A DNA stretch of 64,000 nt from the NCBI GenBank assembly GCA_900755895.1, contig CAAEIG010000081.1:248001-312000 (forward strand), read 5' to 3'. A program made the translations under genes and the position numbers. Shown here piece by piece: positions 17,323 through 27,095 of this stretch. The notes beneath the pieces are model-generated. The model did not search any database. It was not told the origin of the DNA and saw nothing but the letters and a program-made list of their open reading frames with translations. The first letter of the stretch is position 1. Each line of letters begins with the position of its first letter. The DNA comes from Clostridia bacterium. Its GTDB lineage: Bacteria; Bacillota; Clostridia; Oscillospirales; Acutalibacteraceae.

Positions 17323-18531
17323 TTACTCAGCAACGCTGGACTCAGAGGAGACTTCGGAAGAAACCTCAGAGGAAACCTCGGAGCTGGACTCCTCAGCAGA
17401 GCTTTCAGAACTCTCTTCCGCAGTGGAGCTGGTGTCCTCTGTATCAGAGCTCTCAGAAGAGGAAGACTCGCTGGAGGTACCATTGCGGTTGCTGTCGTTG
17501 ACAAGCTTAGAGATCTTCACGTTGTTGATGGCGCTCTGGTTGATCTCAATGCCTTCCACAGCAGCGGCCTGCTCCATGACGTAATCGTAGAACTCCTGGC
17601 CCTTCATGTCGGACAACAGGGAGAGCTGCTGATCTTCGCTGGCCTCGATTTCGTCGGTGTAGGCATCGGCGATGGACAGGCGGCGAATCACGTAGAGAGC
17701 GTTGCTAGTTTGAGCGATGGTGGTTTCACCCTCGTCCACGGACTCCAAAGCGCTGGCCAATTCGCTGGTCAGGTTGTCTGCCTTGGTGGCAGTGGGCTTG
17801 TAGTAGGTGGAATCAGTCTCTGCATCTGCAGCGTACTCATCAGCGGCCTCGCTGACAGTGACCTCTTCGTCATTGATGCGATCCACATACTTCTGGAGTT
17901 CCTCTTCCAGAGCATTCTGATCTTCCTCAGACATGGTCTCGCTTTCGCCATCCTCGTTGGTGGTGGTCAGAGGAGCGTAGAAGTATTCATAGCTGTAGTA
18001 GTTGTCCTCGAAGTACTGCTTCAGTTCACCGTCGGCCAGAGCCAGTTCTCCGCCCTCGCCGTAGGCAGCCTGCAACACCTTCTGCATTTTAATGGTGTAC
18101 TCACCGTAAACCTGCTCGAAGGAGGACTGGGCAATGCCCATGGGCTCCATGACGCTCTTGTAGTAGCTCCAGTAGCTGTCAGAGAGGCTCTCGGCCTGAG
18201 TCTGATCCTCGTCGGTCCACTCCAGACCGTACTCGGTGAACTTGTCGTTGATGTAGTAGTAGGCCTGCAGGTAATTCAGGGCCTCATCGCGGATCCACTG
18301 GGAAGCGTCCTCGCCCTCGATCTGGGAATCCAGAACGGCGGTTTCGGTGTCCACTTGGCTGGCAGCGTCGGAATAAGCGCTGTACAGATAGTAGATATAC
18401 CCGCCAATGGGCAGGGAGATATCGCCCTTGCGGGCAGCCCAAGTATTATTCTCGCTGTAGCAGCCAGCAAAGCCCAGGCACATCATCAGGGCCAGCAGTC
18501 CGGCAGCGGCACGCTTGCAAATGTTTTTCAT
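17323..18531 (-). CDS. PrsA/SurA-like foldase lipoprotein
   Basis: Exported lipoprotein of 402 residues: signal segment ending in lipobox GFAGC, then a helical SurA/trigger-factor-like N-terminal region (about 40-200) and a remnant parvulin-like core (DEGETTIAQTSNALYVIRRL at about 300), followed by a Ser/Glu-rich low-complexity tail from about 350 with repeated SSEVSSE units. The usual parvulin catalytic residues are not obvious, so it may be a chaperone rather than an active prolyl isomerase. It lies downstream of mfd but has its own strong promoter. Acts outside the membrane in folding exported proteins. Confidence 0.75.
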   Translation of the reverse strand: MKNICKRAAAGLLALMMCLGFAGCYSENNTWAARKGDISLPIGGYIYYLYSAYSDAASQVDTETAVLDSQIEGEDASQWIRDEALNYLQAYYYINDKFTEYGLEWTDEDQTQAESLSDSYWSYYKSVMEPMGIAQSSFEQVYGEYTIKMQKVLQAAYGEGGELALADGELKQYFEDNYYSYEYFYAPLTTTNEDGESETMSEEDQNALEEELQKYVDRINDEEVTVSEAADEYAADAETDSTYYKPTATKADNLTSELASALESVDEGETTIAQTSNALYVIRRLSIADAYTDEIEASEDQQLSLLSDMKGQEFYDYVMEQAAAVEGIEINQSAINNVKISKLVNDSNRNGTSSESSSSESSDTEDTSSTAEESSESSAEESSSEVSSEVSSEVSSESSVAE

Positions 18532-18587
18532 GGGTGATCAGCCTTTCACATCTTGTTTTTCTTGGAATTCTGCAAAGAACGACAAAT

Positions 18588-18616
18588 ATTATACTCCACT
18601 TTTTCCGGTTTGTCTA
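18588..18616 (-). promoter_or_regulatory. Sigma-A promoter of the PrsA-like gene
   Basis: Minus strand TAGACA (18611-18616), 17 bases, TATAAT (18588-18593); only one base departs from consensus. Confidence 0.75.
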
Positions 18617-18691
18617 CACAGAAATTGTGAACAGTCCGCCAAAAGCCCCAAGGTATAACGGGGATTTTTCCTTGGGGAGAGGGGGAAGGCG

Positions 18692-21600
18692 TCAAACGGA
18701 AGAGGAGGTCTCTTCCATAGCTGTGAGAATCTCTCCCAGAGCCTGGGTGGGGGGCTGGCCCGCCATTTTCACGCTGATATAGGGCTTCGTTCCAGCGGAG
18801 AGCAGCATCCGTCCTCCCAGGGCCTTGATGAGCGGACCCACCTCCTGGACGTCGAACTTTTCCTTATACACCAGCAGGGAATCCCCCTGCTGTTTCACTT
18901 CAGTGATGCCCAGTCTTGCAGCGGTGTTGCGCAGCAAGGCCACATCCAAAAGCCCCTTGACCGAAGCGGGTGGCTCTCCAAAGCGGTCGATGAGTTCGTC
19001 CATGACGTCCATGGCGTCCTCTTGGGTTTCCACTTCGGCGATGCGCCGGTACACGTCCAGACGCAGACTTAAACTGTCGATATAGCTTTCCGGGATATGG
19101 GCCTGCACCTGCATATCCACCAGGCAGTCCTGGTCCACGGGACGGGTGGGCGTTTCACCCTTCATCAGGGAAACGGCCTCGTTCAACAGTTTTACATACA
19201 TGTCATAGCCCACGGCTTCCATGTGGCCGTGCTGCTCCCCGCCCAGGATATTTCCTGCGCCGCGGATTTCCAAATCTCGCATGGCGATCTTGAATCCAGA
19301 GCCGAACTCGGTGAACTCCCGAATGGCGGACAGGCGCTTCTGGGCGATTTCAGAGAGGGCCTTGTTGGGGGTGTAGGTGAGATAGGCGTAAGCCCGGCGG
19401 CTGCTGCGTCCCACCCGTCCTCGAAGCTGATGGAGCTGGGACAGGCCCATTCGGTCAGCGTTCTCAATAATAAGGGTGTTGGCAGTGGGGACATCCACGC
19501 CGGTCTCGATGATGGTGGTGCACACCAGCACGTCGATTTCGTGATCCAACAGTTGCCGCCACACTTCAGAGAGCTCCTCCTCGTTCATTTTGCCGTGGCC
19601 CACGGCAATGCGGGCATCGGGCACCATTTGCTGGATGCGTGCCACGGTCTGCTGGATGGAGGCCACATCGTTGTGCAGGTAATACACTTGGCCGCCCCGG
19701 CGTAATTCCCGGCGAATGGCGTCTTGAATCACACCGGCATCGTACTCCAACACGTAGGTTTGTACCGGGTGGCGGTCGTGGGGGGCTTCTTCAATCACCG
19801 ACATATCCCGAATGCCCGAGAGTGCCATGTTCAGCGTCCGGGGGATGGGGGTGGCGGAGAGGGTCAAGACATCGGCAGTGTTGCACATCTGCTTGAGCTT
19901 TTCCTTTTGGGCTACGCCGAAGCGTTGTTCCTCGTCGATGATCACCAGGCCGAGGTCGTGGAATTTCACGTCTTTGGACACCAGTCGATGGGTGCCCACC
20001 ACAATATCCACACTTCCTCGTTTCACTCGGCGGAGAATCTCATCCTGCTGCTTGGGTGTGCGGAATCGGGAGAGCAGGTCCACGTCCACCGGGAACCCCT
20101 CCATGCGCCGCAGCATGGTCTGGTAGTGCTGCCAGGCCAGGATGGTGGTGGGCACCAGAATGGCGCACTGCTTTCCTGCGGTGACACATTTAAATGCAGC
20201 TCGCAGTGCCACTTCCGTCTTGCCAAAGCCCACATCTCCGCAGAGGAGCCGGTCCATGGGTACTTGGCGCTCCATGTCGTCCTTGATCTCGTTGATGCAA
20301 CGCAGTTGGTCCTCGGTCTCGTCATAGGCAAAGTGGGATTCAAAGTCATGCTGCCATTCTCCATCGGGGGGGAAGGCAAAGCCCTTTGTTTGCATTCTCT
20401 GGGCGTAGAGCTGGATCAGCTCCTTGGCGATGTCCTTGACCGCTTTGCGGACCTTGGTCTTTTGTCGCTGCCAATCGGCCCCGCCCAGGCGGCTGAGCTT
20501 CACGGCAGAGTCCTCCCTGGGACCAATGTATTTGCTCACCAGGTCCAGCTGGGTGACGGGCACATAGAGGGTGTCGTTTTTGGCATAGCGCACCTTGATA
20601 TAGTCCTTGGTGACACCGTTCATCTCCAATTTATGAATGCCTTCAAACAGGCCGATGCCATGGGTGGCATGGACCACATAGTCTCCCGGAGCCAGTTCCG
20701 ACAGGCTGGAGATCTCTTTGCTATTCTTGTCTCTCTTTGTCTTTTTTCGCTTGACTTCCGACATGCGGCCGTGGGTGATTAAGGCAAAGTTTGCATCGGG
20801 CAGTTCCAGACCGGCGGAAAGGGTTCCACTGGTGACGGTGACCGTCCCTGGGGCAGCGGTGGAGGGGTCCTCCACCCAGGCGGCGGGCAGCCCGGCTTTC
20901 CGCAGATCCTCCGCCAGAGCTTCTCCGGCCCGTTGGGTTCCAGCCAGGACGGCGCAGGTTCTGCCCTGGTCCAGAAGGGCCCGCAGGTCCTCGGTGAGCA
21001 GCTCCACACTGCCTCCCCAGGGAGAGAGTTGTTTGGCGGTCATGTTTACCAGGGTCTTGGTGGGAACCTCATAACTGCCCCGGGCGAACAGGTCCAAAAA
21101 TAGGGTGGGAAGCTCTGTGGCTTTTCCCAAAGCGTAGTCCCAGTCCTCGCTGTACTTGTCCAGGCCTTTGCAGAGAAGTCCCTCTGCCAGATAGCCCTTC
21201 AAGTCCTCGCCCCATTGCCACAGGGAGGAGCGCATCCGCTCTTTCAGCTTGTTGCCCTCTGAGAAGAAGACCAGGCTGGTCTCCGCTGGGAAGTAATCCA
21301 GCAGCGTGGCGGTCTCCGGGTACACCAAGGTGATAAACTTGTCGATGGAGCCAATGCGCAGTCCGTTTTTCAGCTTATCCGCTTCGTTGTGAAGGATCTC
21401 CTTGGCCTTGGGAGCGGTTTTGCCCCGGAGGGAAGCAGCTACCTTCTCGATCCGTTGGGCCAGCAGCTGGGGCTTGCTGGGGATCACCTCCACGCAGGGG
21501 GCCAGAGTTACCTGGGGGATGGCATCGGTGCGGCGCTGACTTTCGATGTCAAAGTTGGAGAGGGAGTCCACCTCGTCTCCCCAAAACTCCACACGCACCG

Positions 21601-22165
21601 GGGCGTCAGCGCTGGGGGAGAAAAAGTCCACGATACCTCCTCGATGGCTAAATTGTCCCGGCGCCTCGATCTGATCTTCCCGGGTGTAGCCACAGTTGAC
21701 CAGGGCAGCCAGCAGGTCGCCGATCTCCAGCTGATCCCCGGCTTGCAGGGTAAACATCCGCTGTTTCAGCTGGTCGGGGCTGATGGTGTATTGGAGAGCG
21801 GCGTCCATACAGGCGATGATGCAGTCACACTCCCCACCTTGGAGCTTGGAAAGTGCTTCCAGCCGCAGTCGCTCATATTCGTGAGAGGTGCTGGTGGTGT
21901 CCCGGAAGGTGAAATCCCGCAGGGGATAGTACACCGCCCTCATTCCCAAGGAAGTGAGATCCTCCAAAAAGCGCTGAGCCTCCGCCTCGTCGGCAGCCAA
22001 AATCAGCGCCCGGCGTCCAGTTTCCTTGCACAGAGAGGCTATGAGACAGCATTTGTGGATTCCGGCCAGACCTGTGACCGCCGCCGGTACAGCGCCCTCT
22101 TTGACTGCCTGTTCCAACCGGCTGTAGTCTTTCCAGCGCTTCAATGCGCCGCGGATCAGTTTCAT
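18692..22165 (-). CDS. mfd: Transcription-repair coupling factor
   Basis: Mfd, 1157 residues. It removes RNA polymerase stalled at DNA lesions and recruits UvrA. The order is UvrB-like N-terminus, RNA-polymerase-interaction domain (LAPGDYVVHATHGIGLFEGI), RecG-like translocase with Walker A GDVGFGKTE and DEEQRFG box, and C-terminal TRCF domain. I set the start at the ATG 22165 because AGGAGG lies seven bases upstream; an in-frame TTG six codons earlier includes that ribosome site. It is 35 bases after pth and probably co-transcribed with it, a common clostridial arrangement. Confidence 0.96.
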   Translation of the reverse strand: MKLIRGALKRWKDYSRLEQAVKEGAVPAAVTGLAGIHKCCLIASLCKETGRRALILAADEAEAQRFLEDLTSLGMRAVYYPLRDFTFRDTTSTSHEYERLRLEALSKLQGGECDCIIACMDAALQYTISPDQLKQRMFTLQAGDQLEIGDLLAALVNCGYTREDQIEAPGQFSHRGGIVDFFSPSADAPVRVEFWGDEVDSLSNFDIESQRRTDAIPQVTLAPCVEVIPSKPQLLAQRIEKVAASLRGKTAPKAKEILHNEADKLKNGLRIGSIDKFITLVYPETATLLDYFPAETSLVFFSEGNKLKERMRSSLWQWGEDLKGYLAEGLLCKGLDKYSEDWDYALGKATELPTLFLDLFARGSYEVPTKTLVNMTAKQLSPWGGSVELLTEDLRALLDQGRTCAVLAGTQRAGEALAEDLRKAGLPAAWVEDPSTAAPGTVTVTSGTLSAGLELPDANFALITHGRMSEVKRKKTKRDKNSKEISSLSELAPGDYVVHATHGIGLFEGIHKLEMNGVTKDYIKVRYAKNDTLYVPVTQLDLVSKYIGPREDSAVKLSRLGGADWQRQKTKVRKAVKDIAKELIQLYAQRMQTKGFAFPPDGEWQHDFESHFAYDETEDQLRCINEIKDDMERQVPMDRLLCGDVGFGKTEVALRAAFKCVTAGKQCAILVPTTILAWQHYQTMLRRMEGFPVDVDLLSRFRTPKQQDEILRRVKRGSVDIVVGTHRLVSKDVKFHDLGLVIIDEEQRFGVAQKEKLKQMCNTADVLTLSATPIPRTLNMALSGIRDMSVIEEAPHDRHPVQTYVLEYDAGVIQDAIRRELRRGGQVYYLHNDVASIQQTVARIQQMVPDARIAVGHGKMNEEELSEVWRQLLDHEIDVLVCTTIIETGVDVPTANTLIIENADRMGLSQLHQLRGRVGRSSRRAYAYLTYTPNKALSEIAQKRLSAIREFTEFGSGFKIAMRDLEIRGAGNILGGEQHGHMEAVGYDMYVKLLNEAVSLMKGETPTRPVDQDCLVDMQVQAHIPESYIDSLSLRLDVYRRIAEVETQEDAMDVMDELIDRFGEPPASVKGLLDVALLRNTAARLGITEVKQQGDSLLVYKEKFDVQEVGPLIKALGGRMLLSAGTKPYISVKMAGQPPTQALGEILTAMEETSSSV

Positions 22166-22200
22166 AGAGTTCCTCCTCTCCAAAGGCAGTGGTGCATGGT

Positions 22201-22809
22201 TTAACTATTATATAGGTTCATGGCTCGATCCGTGTCTCCCCGGACAATGAGATCTGCGGCGGCAGCGGCGTTTTCCAGCGCAGTGGAAAGGGAGTCCATC
22301 TCTTTGTCCGTAAAGCGGGAGAGCACCCAGTCCGCCAAATTGTAATCGGGGTGGGGCTTTTTGCCCACGCCCAGCTTGATGCGAGGGAATTGATCTGAGC
22401 CGGCCAGATAGATAATGTTCTTCATGCCGTTGTGGCCACCGTCGCTGCCCTTGCGGCGGATGCGCAGCTTGCCTGGCTCTAGATTGATGTCGTCAAAGAT
22501 CACCAGAACCTTTTCTGGGGGCAGCTTATAAAACTGCATGGCCTCTTGAACAGACTGTCCGCTGAGGTTCATGTAGGTGCTGGGCTTTAAAAGCAGCACC
22601 TTCTTTCCGCCCAGGACGCACTCACCCACAGTTCCCTTGAACTTGATCCGCTTGATTTCCGTGTGGTGCTTTTGGGCAATGGTGTCCAGGGCGAGAAAAC
22701 CGGCATTGTGCCGGGTGCCCTCATATTGCTTTCCCGGATTCCCCAGGCCCACCACCAAAAATTCCACGGGACCGGGGGAGGGGGTGTTTTTTTGAAATAA
22801 ATGCAGCAT
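22201..22809 (-). CDS. pth: Peptidyl-tRNA hydrolase
   Basis: Pth releases peptides from prematurely dropped peptidyl-tRNA. The family features are FLVVGLGNPGKQYEGTRHN with catalytic His34 in TRHNAG, TYMNLSG with Asn81, and VIFDDINLEPGKLRIRR with Asp106/107. At 202 residues it is slightly long because of about 14 extra N-terminal residues before the core (MLHLFQKNTPSPGP); a shorter start is not available as an ATG. Cytosolic and essential in most bacteria. First gene of the pth-mfd unit. Confidence 0.94.
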   Translation of the reverse strand: MLHLFQKNTPSPGPVEFLVVGLGNPGKQYEGTRHNAGFLALDTIAQKHHTEIKRIKFKGTVGECVLGGKKVLLLKPSTYMNLSGQSVQEAMQFYKLPPEKVLVIFDDINLEPGKLRIRRKGSDGGHNGMKNIIYLAGSDQFPRIKLGVGKKPHPDYNLADWVLSRFTDKEMDSLSTALENAAAAADLIVRGDTDRAMNLYNS

Positions 22810-22921
22810 CCTTCCAAATCCTCCGCTGAGTGATCAGTTTGCCTTTCCAGGGGCACGCAGAGAGGGCGGCCCGGAAGCTCCGGCCCGCCTGCACAGCCCT
22901 GAAAGGGAATCTCTTTTCCTT

Positions 22922-22950
22922 ATTATGCCAGAGCAGCTTTCAATTTGCAA
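22922..22950 (-). promoter_or_regulatory. Candidate promoter of pth-mfd
   Basis: Minus strand TTGCAA (22945-22950), 17 bases, CATAAT (22922-22927). The leader of about 105 bases contains a GC-rich hairpin (about 22867-22891, ten of eleven pairs) with no T-run after it. Confidence 0.55.
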
Positions 22951-23029
22951 GCCCGCGTTGCCGTAGGGAGTGAAGAGGCGTGTCTTTCAGAGTATTGGGA
23001 AAAAACTTTGGTTTTCTTTCAATTAGCTA

Positions 23030-23058
23030 TGGAATTTTCCAAAATACTTTGCTATAAT
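23030..23058 (+). promoter_or_regulatory. ppdK promoter with small palindrome over the -35 position
   Basis: TATAAT at 23053-23058 without a good -35 box; instead TGGAA-TT-TTCCA (23030-23041) occupies that place. The leader is about 120 bases and includes a short CCCG/CGGG hairpin followed by TTTTTT (about 23070-23090), which could act as a weak attenuator. Confidence 0.4.
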
Positions 23059-23185
23059 TCTTCTAGAATACCCGTGGACGGGCTTTTTTGTCCTGCTCCG
23101 GCGGTTCTATTCTGCTGTCACCCGGAAGGGCCATGACCGTTTGGTCCGGCGTCCGGTTGAACATTATTATGGAGGTAAGATACCA

Positions 23186-25822
23186 ATGAGCTACAAGTAT
23201 GTCTATCTGTTTAGCGAAGGCGACGGGTCCATGCGTGAGCTTCTTGGCGGCAAGGGCGCGAACCTGGCAGAAATGACCAAGCTCGGCCTTCCTGTTCCCC
23301 AGGGCTTCACCATCAGCACGGAAGCCTGCACCCAGTATTATGAGGACGGACGCCAGATCAATGATGAGATCCAGGCCCAGATCATGGAGTATGTGGGCAA
23401 GATGGAGGAGATCACCGGCAAGAAGTTCGGTGACAAGGAGAATCCTCTGCTGGTTTCCGTTCGTTCCGGTGCCCGTGCTTCCATGCCCGGCATGATGGAC
23501 ACCATCTTGAACCTGGGCCTCAACGAGGAAGTTGTTGAGGTTATGGCCAAGAAGTCCGGCAATCCTCGTTGGGCTTATGACTGCTATCGGAGATTCATCC
23601 AGATGTACTCCGACGTGGTTATGGAAGTTGGCAAGAAGTATTTTGAAGAGCTGATCGACCAGATGAAGGAAAAGCGCGGCGTCACCATGGATACCGAGCT
23701 GACCGCTGAGGATCTGAAGGAGCTGGCTGAGCAGTTCAAGGCTGAGTACAAAGAGAAGATCGGTTCTGACTTCCCCTCCGATCCCAAGGAGCAGCTGATG
23801 GGCGCTGTCAAGGCCGTGTTCCGTTCTTGGGACAACCCCCGCGCCAATGTCTATCGCCGTATGAACGAGATCCCCTATTCCTGGGGCACTGCTGTCAACG
23901 TGCAGATGATGGCATTCGGCAACATGGGCGACGATTGCGGCACCGGCGTGGCCTTCACCCGCAGCCCCTCCACTGGTGAGAAGAAGCTGTTCGGTGAGTT
24001 CCTGACCAACGCTCAGGGCGAAGACGTGGTGGCCGGTATCCGTACTCCCATGCCCATCTCCCAGATGGCTGAGAAGTTCCCCGAGGCTTTCAAGCAGTTC
24101 CAGGAAGTCTGCAACCTGCTGGAGAGCCATTATCACGATATGCAGGACATGGAGTTTACCGTTGAGAACGGCAAGCTGTACATGCTGCAGACCCGTAACG
24201 GCAAGCGTACTCCCGCTGCCGCTATCAAGATCGCTTGCGATCTGATCGACGAGGGCATGAAGACCGAGCAGGAAGCTCTGCTGATGCTGGATCCCAAGCA
24301 GCTGGACGCTCTGCTGCATCCCCAGTTCGATCCCACCGCTTTGAAGTCCGCGAAGCCCGTTGCCAGCGCTCTGGCTGCTTCCCCCGGCGCCGCCTGCGGC
24401 AAGATCGTCTTCACCGCTGAGGACGCTGTTGAGCAGGGTCAGGCTGGCGAGAAGGTTGTTCTGGTTCGTCTGGAGACCTCTCCCGAGGACATCGAGGGCA
24501 TGCAGTACGCTCAGGGCATCCTGACCGTGCGCGGCGGTATGACCAGCCACGCTGCCGTTGTGGCTCGCGGCATGGGCACCTGCTGTGTCTCCGGTTGCGG
24601 CGAGATTAAGATGGACGAGGCCAACAAGAAGTTCACTCTGGCCGGCCGTGAGTACCACGAGGGCGATTACATCTCCCTGGATGGCACCACCGGTAACATC
24701 TACGGCGAGGCTCTGCCCACCGTTCCCGCTTCTACCGAGGGCGGCTACTTCGGCCGTATCATGGAGCTGTCTGACAAGTACCGTCAGATGGAGGTCCGCA
24801 CCAATGCTGATACTCCTCGCGACGCCAAGCAGGCTGTGGCCTTTGGCGCTCAGGGCATCGGCCTGTGCCGTACCGAGCACATGTTCTTCGATCCCGATCG
24901 TATCGCCGCTATCCGCGAGATGATCTGCTCTGACACCGTGGAAGAGCGCAAGGCTGCTCTGGCTAAGCTGGAGCCCATGCAGCAGGGTGACTTCGAGCAG
25001 CTGTACGAGGCTCTGGGCGGCCGTCATGTTAACATCCGCTTCCTGGATCCCCCGCTGCATGAGTTCGTTCCCACCGAGGAGAAGGACATCGAGCTGCTGG
25101 CTCAGGCTCAGGGCAAGAGCGTTGAGGACATCAAGGCCATCATCGCTTCCCTGCATGAGTTCAACCCCATGATGGGTCATCGTGGCTGCCGTCTGGCTGT
25201 CACCTATCCCGAGATCGCTGCTATGCAGACCGAGGCTGTGATCAAGGCTGCTATCAACGTTCAGAAGGCTCATCCCGATTGGAACATCGTTCCCGAGATC
25301 ATGATTCCCCTGGTGGGCGAGGTCAAGGAGCTGAAGTTCGTCAAGAAGACCGTTACCGATACTGCTGATGCTATCATCGCTGAGTCCGGCATGGATCTGA
25401 AGTACAAGGTCGGTACCATGATCGAGATTCCTCGCGCTGCTATCACCGCTGACAAGATCGCGGAAGAGGCCGAGTTCTTCTCCTTCGGCACCAACGACCT
25501 GACTCAGATGACCTTCGGCTTCTCTCGTGACGACGCTGGCAAGTTCCTGGGCGCTTACTACGAGAACAAGATCTATGAGAACGATCCCTTTGCCCGTCTG
25601 GACCAGGAAGGCGTTGGCCAGCTGGTGAAGATTGCTGCCGAAAAGGGCCGCGCTACCCGCCCCGACATCATGCTGGGCATCTGCGGCGAGCATGGTGGCG
25701 ATCCCAGCTCCATCGAGTTCTGCCACAATGTTGGCCTGAACTACGTCTCCTGCTCTCCCTTCCGTGTTCCGATTGCTCGTCTGGCTGCTGCTCAGGCTGC
25801 AATCAAGAACCCCCGCAAGTAA
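23186..25822 (+). CDS. ppdK: Pyruvate, phosphate dikinase
   Basis: PPDK, 878 residues, interconverts pyruvate + ATP + Pi with PEP + AMP + PPi. The N-terminal ATP-grasp part (about 1-340), the swivelling phosphohistidine domain with GGMTSHAAVVARGMG (catalytic His about 455) and the C-terminal PEP barrel (HRGCRLAV, GTNDLTQMTFGFSRDD, CGEHGGDP) are all intact. I set the start at ATG 23186 after GGAGG; an upstream in-frame start at 23141 lacks a ribosome site. Codon use is strongly biased to a few codons, a mark of high expression, so a 936-codon frame appears on the opposite strand by chance. Central in PPi-based glycolysis of anaerobes. Confidence 0.97.
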   Translation: MSYKYVYLFSEGDGSMRELLGGKGANLAEMTKLGLPVPQGFTISTEACTQYYEDGRQINDEIQAQIMEYVGKMEEITGKKFGDKENPLLVSVRSGARASMPGMMDTILNLGLNEEVVEVMAKKSGNPRWAYDCYRRFIQMYSDVVMEVGKKYFEELIDQMKEKRGVTMDTELTAEDLKELAEQFKAEYKEKIGSDFPSDPKEQLMGAVKAVFRSWDNPRANVYRRMNEIPYSWGTAVNVQMMAFGNMGDDCGTGVAFTRSPSTGEKKLFGEFLTNAQGEDVVAGIRTPMPISQMAEKFPEAFKQFQEVCNLLESHYHDMQDMEFTVENGKLYMLQTRNGKRTPAAAIKIACDLIDEGMKTEQEALLMLDPKQLDALLHPQFDPTALKSAKPVASALAASPGAACGKIVFTAEDAVEQGQAGEKVVLVRLETSPEDIEGMQYAQGILTVRGGMTSHAAVVARGMGTCCVSGCGEIKMDEANKKFTLAGREYHEGDYISLDGTTGNIYGEALPTVPASTEGGYFGRIMELSDKYRQMEVRTNADTPRDAKQAVAFGAQGIGLCRTEHMFFDPDRIAAIREMICSDTVEERKAALAKLEPMQQGDFEQLYEALGGRHVNIRFLDPPLHEFVPTEEKDIELLAQAQGKSVEDIKAIIASLHEFNPMMGHRGCRLAVTYPEIAAMQTEAVIKAAINVQKAHPDWNIVPEIMIPLVGEVKELKFVKKTVTDTADAIIAESGMDLKYKVGTMIEIPRAAITADKIAEEAEFFSFGTNDLTQMTFGFSRDDAGKFLGAYYENKIYENDPFARLDQEGVGQLVKIAAEKGRATRPDIMLGICGEHGGDPSSIEFCHNVGLNYVSCSPFRVPIARLAAAQAAIKNPRK

Positions 25823-25941
25823 GAGTTCGCACATTTGCCGCTGAATTTGACGAGGTACAAGCCTTGTGATCATTCTGCGGATGATGGCAACATCGCCATT
25901 GTGACATGATTTGACTGTGATGGTCTAGATCTGAACGCAAA

Positions 25942-25986
25942 AAACCCCCGCACATTTCCTCTTGGGTAATGTGCGGGGGTTTCTTT
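25942..25986. terminator. Bidirectional terminator between ppdK and the FUSC gene
   Basis: AAACCCCCGCACATT (25942-25956) pairs fully with AATGTGCGGGGGTTT (25968-25982). A-run and T-run on the two sides allow both converging transcripts to end here. The loop resembles that of the hairpin at 27656. Confidence 0.88.
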
Positions 25987-26024
25987 TGTCTAGGAGATTA
26001 TCTTTGCGGGAAGCCGTAGTTTTT

Positions 26025-27095
26025 TTATTTTGTTTTGGGTTCAGGCAGGAATCGAGTTGCGACCAGCTGGTGAAAGATGGTTGCGAAGAGGAGCCCAAAT
26101 GTAACACCCAAAATAGTGTCAACGACACGCAAGATCACGGCACCTTGGATTCCATAGATTCCTGCTCCCAACATCAGCGCACCCAGGCAGTTCATTGCCG
26201 TCTTATACCGGTAATCGGTGCAAAAACCAAGGCATAACCCTCCCAGCGGACCCAGTAGGGAGTGTAAGGATTCTGGGATCACCAAATACAAAAGAAAGAA
26301 CAGGCAGGAACCTGCGACAGCCCCAAGAATCCGCTGCCGAAAGCGAAGAAAAGTGTTGTTGGAATAGGGGTATTCCGACAGCAGGGAAGCACAGGCAAAC
26401 CCCATCCACATGAAGCGTTCTACACCAAAGACCTGACCGGCTGTCAGTATAAGGCTCACGCCAAGAGCCATACGCAACTGCCACAGATAGATGGGTTCGG
26501 CCAGATCAAACTTCTGCACCACGTGATGGAACCGGATAGTTTTGTGTTGGTGTCGGTGCTTGAAAAACAGAATCGCACCACAGAGCAAATAACCTGTCAA
26601 GGCCAAAAGACCCCGTCGCACCAAGGCTTCGCCCACTACTGGATTGCCTGTAAGATAAATGTAGGCAAAGCTGTATAAACCACCGTTTCCCATTTCGGGG
26701 CGCTGTGCTGTGATATAGAGAAGGGAGAAAAAGGAAACAAAATGCAGTGGGATCAGCAAAATCGGCGGAAGTACTGCTGCTGCACTTGGCGCCAGCACCA
26801 GAATGGCCAGTGCCGCCCCCAAAGTGAAGAGTGAATCCTTGATGCAGTACTCAAAATTGACAAAACGGATTCCCAGCATGATGCAGAACAATGCCACTGC
26901 TAAAGGGGTGTTGTCTGAGCCGAACACACTGGACAACAAGCTAATGAACACAATGGCAAATGCCACGATCAATACAGAACGCAGCGCCATGGCTGTCCAG
27001 TAATACAGTTTTTCCTGTTTTGTATCGCAAGCAGCGATTTCTCGTTTGAGTATAGCAGGATCCATTTGCAGCGCGTCATAGAATTTCATCTTCAT
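26025..27095 (-). CDS. FUSC-family inner-membrane protein (putative exporter)
   Basis: Membrane protein of 356 residues with two sets of five to six hydrophobic segments separated by a polar region (about 180-205, KHRHQHKTIRFHH). This doubled layout is that of FUSC/YccS/AaeB-like proteins, some of which export aromatic acids. I chose ATG 27095, which lies inside the 3' end of the MarR-family gene (20-base overlap) with AAGGAA seven bases before it; the open frame to 27191 has no ribosome site. It is second gene of a MarR-led operon, so MarR probably controls it in response to an exported compound. Confidence 0.8.
   Translation of the reverse strand: MKMKFYDALQMDPAILKREIAACDTKQEKLYYWTAMALRSVLIVAFAIVFISLLSSVFGSDNTPLAVALFCIMLGIRFVNFEYCIKDSLFTLGAALAILVLAPSAAAVLPPILLIPLHFVSFFSLLYITAQRPEMGNGGLYSFAYIYLTGNPVVGEALVRRGLLALTGYLLCGAILFFKHRHQHKTIRFHHVVQKFDLAEPIYLWQLRMALGVSLILTAGQVFGVERFMWMGFACASLLSEYPYSNNTFLRFRQRILGAVAGSCLFFLLYLVIPESLHSLLGPLGGLCLGFCTDYRYKTAMNCLGALMLGAGIYGIQGAVILRVVDTILGVTFGLLFATIFHQLVATRFLPEPKTK

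Noticed and set aside
17330..17480. Tandem repeat or CRISPR-like array at the 3' end of the PrsA-like gene
   Set aside because: It is a low-complexity Ser/Glu coding tail; units vary and have no spacers.
17281..18537. 418-codon plus-strand frame opposite the PrsA-like gene
   Set aside because: It runs through the terminator and opposite a gene with a lipobox, promoter and terminator; its hydrophobic runs mirror Ser/Glu codons.
23063..25873. 936-codon open frame on the minus strand opposite ppdK
   Set aside because: ppdK is intact and its strong codon bias avoids TTA, CTA and TCA, whose complements would be stops. The frame has no ribosome site or recognisable domain.
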